A stretch of 64,000 bases of DNA from Diacronema lutheri (taxonomy: Eukaryota > Haptophyta > Pavlovophyceae > Pavlovales > Pavlovaceae), in assembly GCA_019448385.1 (NCBI GenBank), contig JAGTXO010000009.1, positions 434,001 through 498,000 on the forward strand. The letters are read 5' to 3'. This document shows positions 63,601 to 64,000 of this stretch, piece by piece. The first letter of the stretch is position 1. Each line of letters starts with the position of its first letter. Both the position numbers and the translations under genes were made by a program. The notes under the pieces are model-generated. The model saw nothing but the letters and a program-made list of their open reading frames with translations. It did not search any database and had not been told where the DNA came from.

Positions 63601-64000
63601 GCGCGACGTGCCGGCCGCCGCCCGTCCTCGAGTCGATCATGCGCTCGATGATCACCTGCGGCCCGTAGACGTCGGGCTGGTAGCTGTCGGTGCCGCCGTT
63701 ATACAGCCAGATCTTGACCGTGCACGACTGCTTGCCTGACTGGATGTAGCTCTGCAGCTTGGTGCCCGACTTGACCGAGACCGCCTTGCTGCCGAGGCCG
63801 ACCATGCAGCCCGAGAGCAGCGCCGACTTGCCTGATCCGTTCTTGCCGAAGACAAAGTTGACGCCGGGCTTGAGGTCGACGACGAGGTGCGCGTGGTTCA
63901 TAAAGTTGATCAGCTCGATCTTCATGAGCGTGCCTGACGACGCGTCCGCCGCCGCGAACTCCGCGTGCAGCGCGTCGAGGTCGGACGACCTCACGCCCGC
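60019..64000 (-). CDS. SMC6: SMC6 (SMC5/6 complex ATPase), 5' end beyond the window
   Basis: Five exons in view on the minus strand: 64000-63395, 63236-61277, 61088-60720, 60587-60328 and 60192-60019; at least 1,122 residues. The N-terminal ATPase half shows LMKIELINFMNHAHLVVDLK, Walker A FVFGKNGSGKSALLSG, the Q-loop region SYIQSGKQSCTVKIWLYNGG, and NPCVVLTQEKARRFL. Long coiled coils flank a hinge (LYITVTDDRWAKAAESALQP, CRSLKLDAGWTPPIVVMKFD). The C-terminal half has GGVLKFDHQIDDARSMLTIE, the signature motif NVSTLSGGERSFTTMAFQIA, and Walker B CMDEFDVFMDDA. The protein ends HIFRMPDPRTD. Two introns appear to use GC donors (CAG|GCGCGC at 63394 and C|GCAAAG at 60719). The frame is open at 64000, and the SMC6 N-terminal extension is missing from view. 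It works in replication-fork repair and sister chromatid resolution with SMC5 and the NSE proteins. Confidence 0.95.
60632..60708 (-). repeat. G29 and G21 tracts in SMC6 intron 3
   Basis: Two long G runs (60632-60660 and 60688-60708) with a G-rich spacer; C on the sense strand, the nearer one ending 44 bases before the acceptor of the intron 60588-60719. Adjacent is a short GTGTGT stretch (60612-60621). Confidence 0.9.

Overview
This window is nuclear DNA of a very GC-rich, gene-dense protist, most likely a photosynthetic alga. I favour a haptophyte such as a pavlovophyte; a pelagophyte is possible. The evidence is spliceosomal introns inside clearly eukaryotic genes (eL38, SMC6, ZW10, HECT ligase, glucosidase I, TFIIB/BRF-like factor), a mitochondrial alternative oxidase, many armadillo and ankyrin-type repeat proteins, and long homopolymer G/C tracts. 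Placement is inference only; no plastid-specific marker is present. I found no tRNA, rRNA or CRISPR array.

Layout. Left third (1-16.9 kb): 5' end of glucosidase I (-), a secretory type-I DnaJ (+), a CCHC/RS/HECT E3 ligase (+), a MAPEG membrane protein (-), glucose-6-phosphate isomerase (+), an ALKBH6-like protein (-), an ankyrin protein (+), a BSD-domain protein (-), ribosomal protein eL38 (+) and a pirin (-). Middle (16.9-44.7 kb): a giant membrane-anchored coiled-coil protein (+) with an apparent microsatellite frameshift, two divergent paralogues with 'GCPW' ankyrin-like repeats flanking a 46-base G run, a RING-H2 ligase (+), a TFIIB/BRF-like factor (-), a complete PIF/Harbinger-type transposon (31028-33700), two membrane proteins of unknown function, a cytochrome P450 (+), a P-loop-less ATP synthase alpha-like protein (-) and a PAS-domain protein (-). 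Right third (44.9-64 kb): an armadillo-BTB protein (+) carrying an apparent 34-base deletion, ZW10 (-), a TPR plus double-methyltransferase PRMT (+), a PPR-CCCH-TrmB fusion (+), a small uncertain gene (-), alternative oxidase (-) and SMC6 (-, cut by the window end).

Organisation. Genes alternate strand almost throughout, so most are head-to-head pairs sharing 50-230 bases, or tail-to-tail pairs 13-175 bases apart. The transposon sits inside one of these shared divergent promoters. I could place 21 introns of 55-353 bases by protein continuity. Most donors read GTGCG, four read GTGAG, one GTAGG and three appear to be GC; nearly all acceptors are GCAG. Long intronic homopolymers are always C on the sense strand.

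The genes do not form one pathway. They are housekeeping genes (protein folding and N-glycan trimming in the ER, glycolysis, ribosome, Pol III-type transcription, vesicle tethering/kinetochore, SMC5/6 genome maintenance, mitochondrial respiration) mixed with lineage-specific repeat proteins. The most novel-looking items are the PPR-CCCH-TrmB fusion, the RS-domain HECT ligase, the alpha-like subunit without a Walker A motif, and the splice-signal and poly-C pattern. All gene models are from protein logic alone, without transcript data.
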